From Bacteroidia bacterium (GTDB lineage: Bacteria; Bacteroidota; Bacteroidia; Bacteroidales; GCA-2748055), in contig JAUVKN010000250.1 in NCBI GenBank assembly GCA_030596245.1, positions 1 through 6,455 of the forward strand: 6,455 nt of DNA. Direction: 5' to 3'. The notes below the pieces were generated by a model. It was not told where the DNA came from. It did no database searches and was given only the letters and a program-made list of their open reading frames with translations. Below are positions 5,009 to 6,455 of this stretch, one piece after another (the first letter of the stretch is position 1; each line of letters begins with the position of its first letter). The translations under genes and the position numbers were made by a program.

Positions 5009-6455
5009 ACGATTTTGGTATACTCTCCATTTTACCACCCCTGCTGGCGATTATCCTGGCTTTGAAAACCAGGCAGGTCTATATTTCCCTGGTGGTTGGC
5101 ATCTGGCTGGGGTGGTTGATCATCAGTGATTGGAATATACTGCAGGGATCCATTGCTACCCTGGAGGGATTTGTGGATGTATTTAAATCCCCGGGGAATA
5201 CGAAGACTATCATGTTCAGTGCCCTGGTGGGGGCCTTGTTGATCTTTATCCAGTATTCGGGGGGTGTTCAGGGCTTTATCCTGAGGATGGATAAGCTACT
5301 TCAAAGGGTTGAAGAGAAGAGAAAGGGCAGAAGCAGGATGGTGGTGGAGCTTTTAGCCCTGGCTACAGGGGTGTTGTTATTTATCGAAACCAGCATCAGC
5401 TCACTGACCGTTGGAACACTCTACAGGCCGGTATTTGACAGGTTGAAGATCCCCAGGGAGAAACTGGCCTACATAGCCGATTCAAGCTCGGCTCCCAGCT
5501 CTATCCTGATCCCTTTTAATGCCTGGGGTGCATTTATCATGGGGTTATTGCTTACACAGGGTATCGAAAACCCATTTAGAACCATGGTGTCAGCCATGGG
5601 ATTTAACTTTTATCCCATGATCGCCATATTCCTGGTTTTCATGGTGATTGTTACCCGGAAAGATTTTGGGCCCATGGCCCGGGCGGAGAAGAGGACGCGG
5701 GAAACAGGAAAACTGCTCAATGACGGCGCAAGGCCTATGGTCTCCGAAGAGATCACCTCCTATGAAATGAAAGAGGGGATTAAACCGAGGGCCATCAACA
5801 TGATCCTGCCGCTGGGGGTGATGATCCTTATGATGCTGGTAAGCCTGGTGTATACCGGATGGGACCAGGTTGAAGATGCATCCTCGTTCATGGATCACTT
5901 TGGAAAAGCGCTGGGTCGCGGATCCGGATCTTCGGCAGTCCTCTATTCGGTTACCACCGCCATTCTGGTGGCCATGTTGCTATACCGTGTTCAGGGGATC
6001 ATGAAAATCCGAAAAATGATTGAGCTTATTTTGAAGGGGATCAGCGAATTAATGCCTCTTGCGCTGCTGATGATGCTTGCATTCTCCATCAGCCACGTCT
6101 GCAATAGTCTGGGAACCGGTGAATATGTGGCAGGCATTACCGAGAGCTGGCTTTCACCGGCACTCCTGCCAGCTGTTATATTCATTCTCTCCTCTTTCAT
6201 TGCTTTTTCAACCGGCACATCCTGGGGTACCTTTGCCATCATGATGGCCATCGCCCTCCCCATGGCGGAGATACATGGAGCAAACCTATACCTGGTGGTG
6301 GCAGCTACCATGGGGGGTGGTGTATTTGGAGATCACTGTTCTCCCATATCCGATACCTCCATCATCTCCTCCATGGCTTCAGCTTCAGACCACATCGATC
6401 ATGTGCGGACGCAACTGCCTTATGCCCTGGTTACAGGAGGCCTGACCGTGGTGAT
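5005..6455 (+). CDS. NhaC-family Na+/H+ antiporter-like permease, 3'-truncated by window edge
   Basis: The frame is open from ATG 5005 to the window end (483 residues) with no stop. Family members are usually about 450-540 residues, so little is missing. It is a polytopic membrane protein; hydrophobic segments lie near residues 4-20, 25-43, 68-88, 108-128, 168-190, 198-216, 266-290, 312-330, 345-365 and 385-418. Conserved elements include FIETSISSLTVGTLYRP, DSSSAPSS with PFNAWGA (170-176), STGTSWGTF (402-410), and the family hallmark GGGVFGDHCSPISDTS around Asp443-His444. A charged loop at ~217-262 separates two halves of similar pattern, as in ion-transporter-superfamily carriers. ATG 5005 overlaps the preceding stop by ATGA and has GGAAAGGG seven bases upstream. 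NhaC relatives exchange Na+ with H+ or with organic acids (for example the malate/lactate antiporter MleN). The operon suggests uptake of a dipeptide, amino acid or diaminopimelate released by the three enzymes, which is inference. Confidence 0.9.
   Translation, partial: MNDFGILSILPPLLAIILALKTRQVYISLVVGIWLGWLIISDWNILQGSIATLEGFVDVFKSPGNTKTIMFSALVGALLIFIQYSGGVQGFILRMDKLLQRVEEKRKGRSRMVVELLALATGVLLFIETSISSLTVGTLYRPVFDRLKIPREKLAYIADSSSAPSSILIPFNAWGAFIMGLLLTQGIENPFRTMVSAMGFNFYPMIAIFLVFMVIVTRKDFGPMARAEKRTRETGKLLNDGARPMVSEEITSYEMKEGIKPRAINMILPLGVMILMMLVSLVYTGWDQVEDASSFMDHFGKALGRGSGSSAVLYSVTTAILVAMLLYRVQGIMKIRKMIELILKGISELMPLALLMMLAFSISHVCNSLGTGEYVAGITESWLSPALLPAVIFILSSFIAFSTGTSWGTFAIMMAIALPMAEIHGANLYLVVAATMGGGVFGDHCSPISDTSIISSMASASDHIDHVRTQLPYALVTGGLTVV

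Noticed and set aside
5590..6311. Two minus-strand ORFs (5590-5898 and 5991-6311) opposite the permease
   Set aside because: The plus frame is continuous and shows NhaC motifs throughout, including GGGVFGDHCSPISDTS; the minus ORFs are shadows of it.
1..6455. CRISPR array, tRNA, insertion sequence or phage genes
   Set aside because: No spaced direct repeats, tRNA-like cloverleaf, transposase ORF or terminal inverted repeats were seen, and the coding density leaves no room for them.

Overview
The window carries five protein genes, all on the + strand and packed tightly. Base composition is near 50% GC by eye. It reads like an anaerobic or facultative Bacteroidota chromosome. Supporting signs are an oxygen-sensitive glycyl radical enzyme, a lipoprotein NlpC/P60 peptidase of the style common in that phylum, short Tat leaders on enzymes that are usually cytoplasmic, a perfect TAnnTTTG -7-type element, and little reliance on Shine-Dalgarno sequences. 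The phylum is inferred; no rRNA or other marker gene is present.

Layout. Bases 2-1468 hold the C-terminal ~488 residues of a glycyl radical enzyme, whose N-terminal part lies off the left edge. An 81-base AT-rich spacer with repeats and a possible promoter follows. A four-gene operon then runs to the right edge: an SH3b-NlpC/P60 lipoprotein (1550-2773), an enolase-superfamily dipeptide epimerase with a Tat/lipoprotein leader (2770-3906), an S66 LD-carboxypeptidase with a Tat leader (3944-5008), and an NhaC-family permease (5005 to past the window end). Two junctions are 4-base ATGA overlaps and the third gap is only 37 bases. No stretch above 300 bases lacks a gene.

How the genes work together. 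The three enzymes match the set encoded by Bacillus subtilis ykfA (LD-carboxypeptidase), ykfB (L-Ala-D/L-Glu epimerase) and ykfC (gamma-D-Glu-diamino acid endopeptidase), in reversed order. Together they would trim murein tetrapeptide to tripeptide, cut off L-Ala-D-Glu, and epimerise it to L-Ala-L-Glu. Unusually, all three carry export signals here. The pathway therefore appears to run outside the cytoplasmic membrane, with an NhaC-like carrier as the candidate uptake step in the place where Bacillus has an oligopeptide transporter gene. That transport role and the periplasmic location are inferences. The glycyl radical enzyme is probably a separate transcription unit, and its substrate cannot be fixed from sequence alone.
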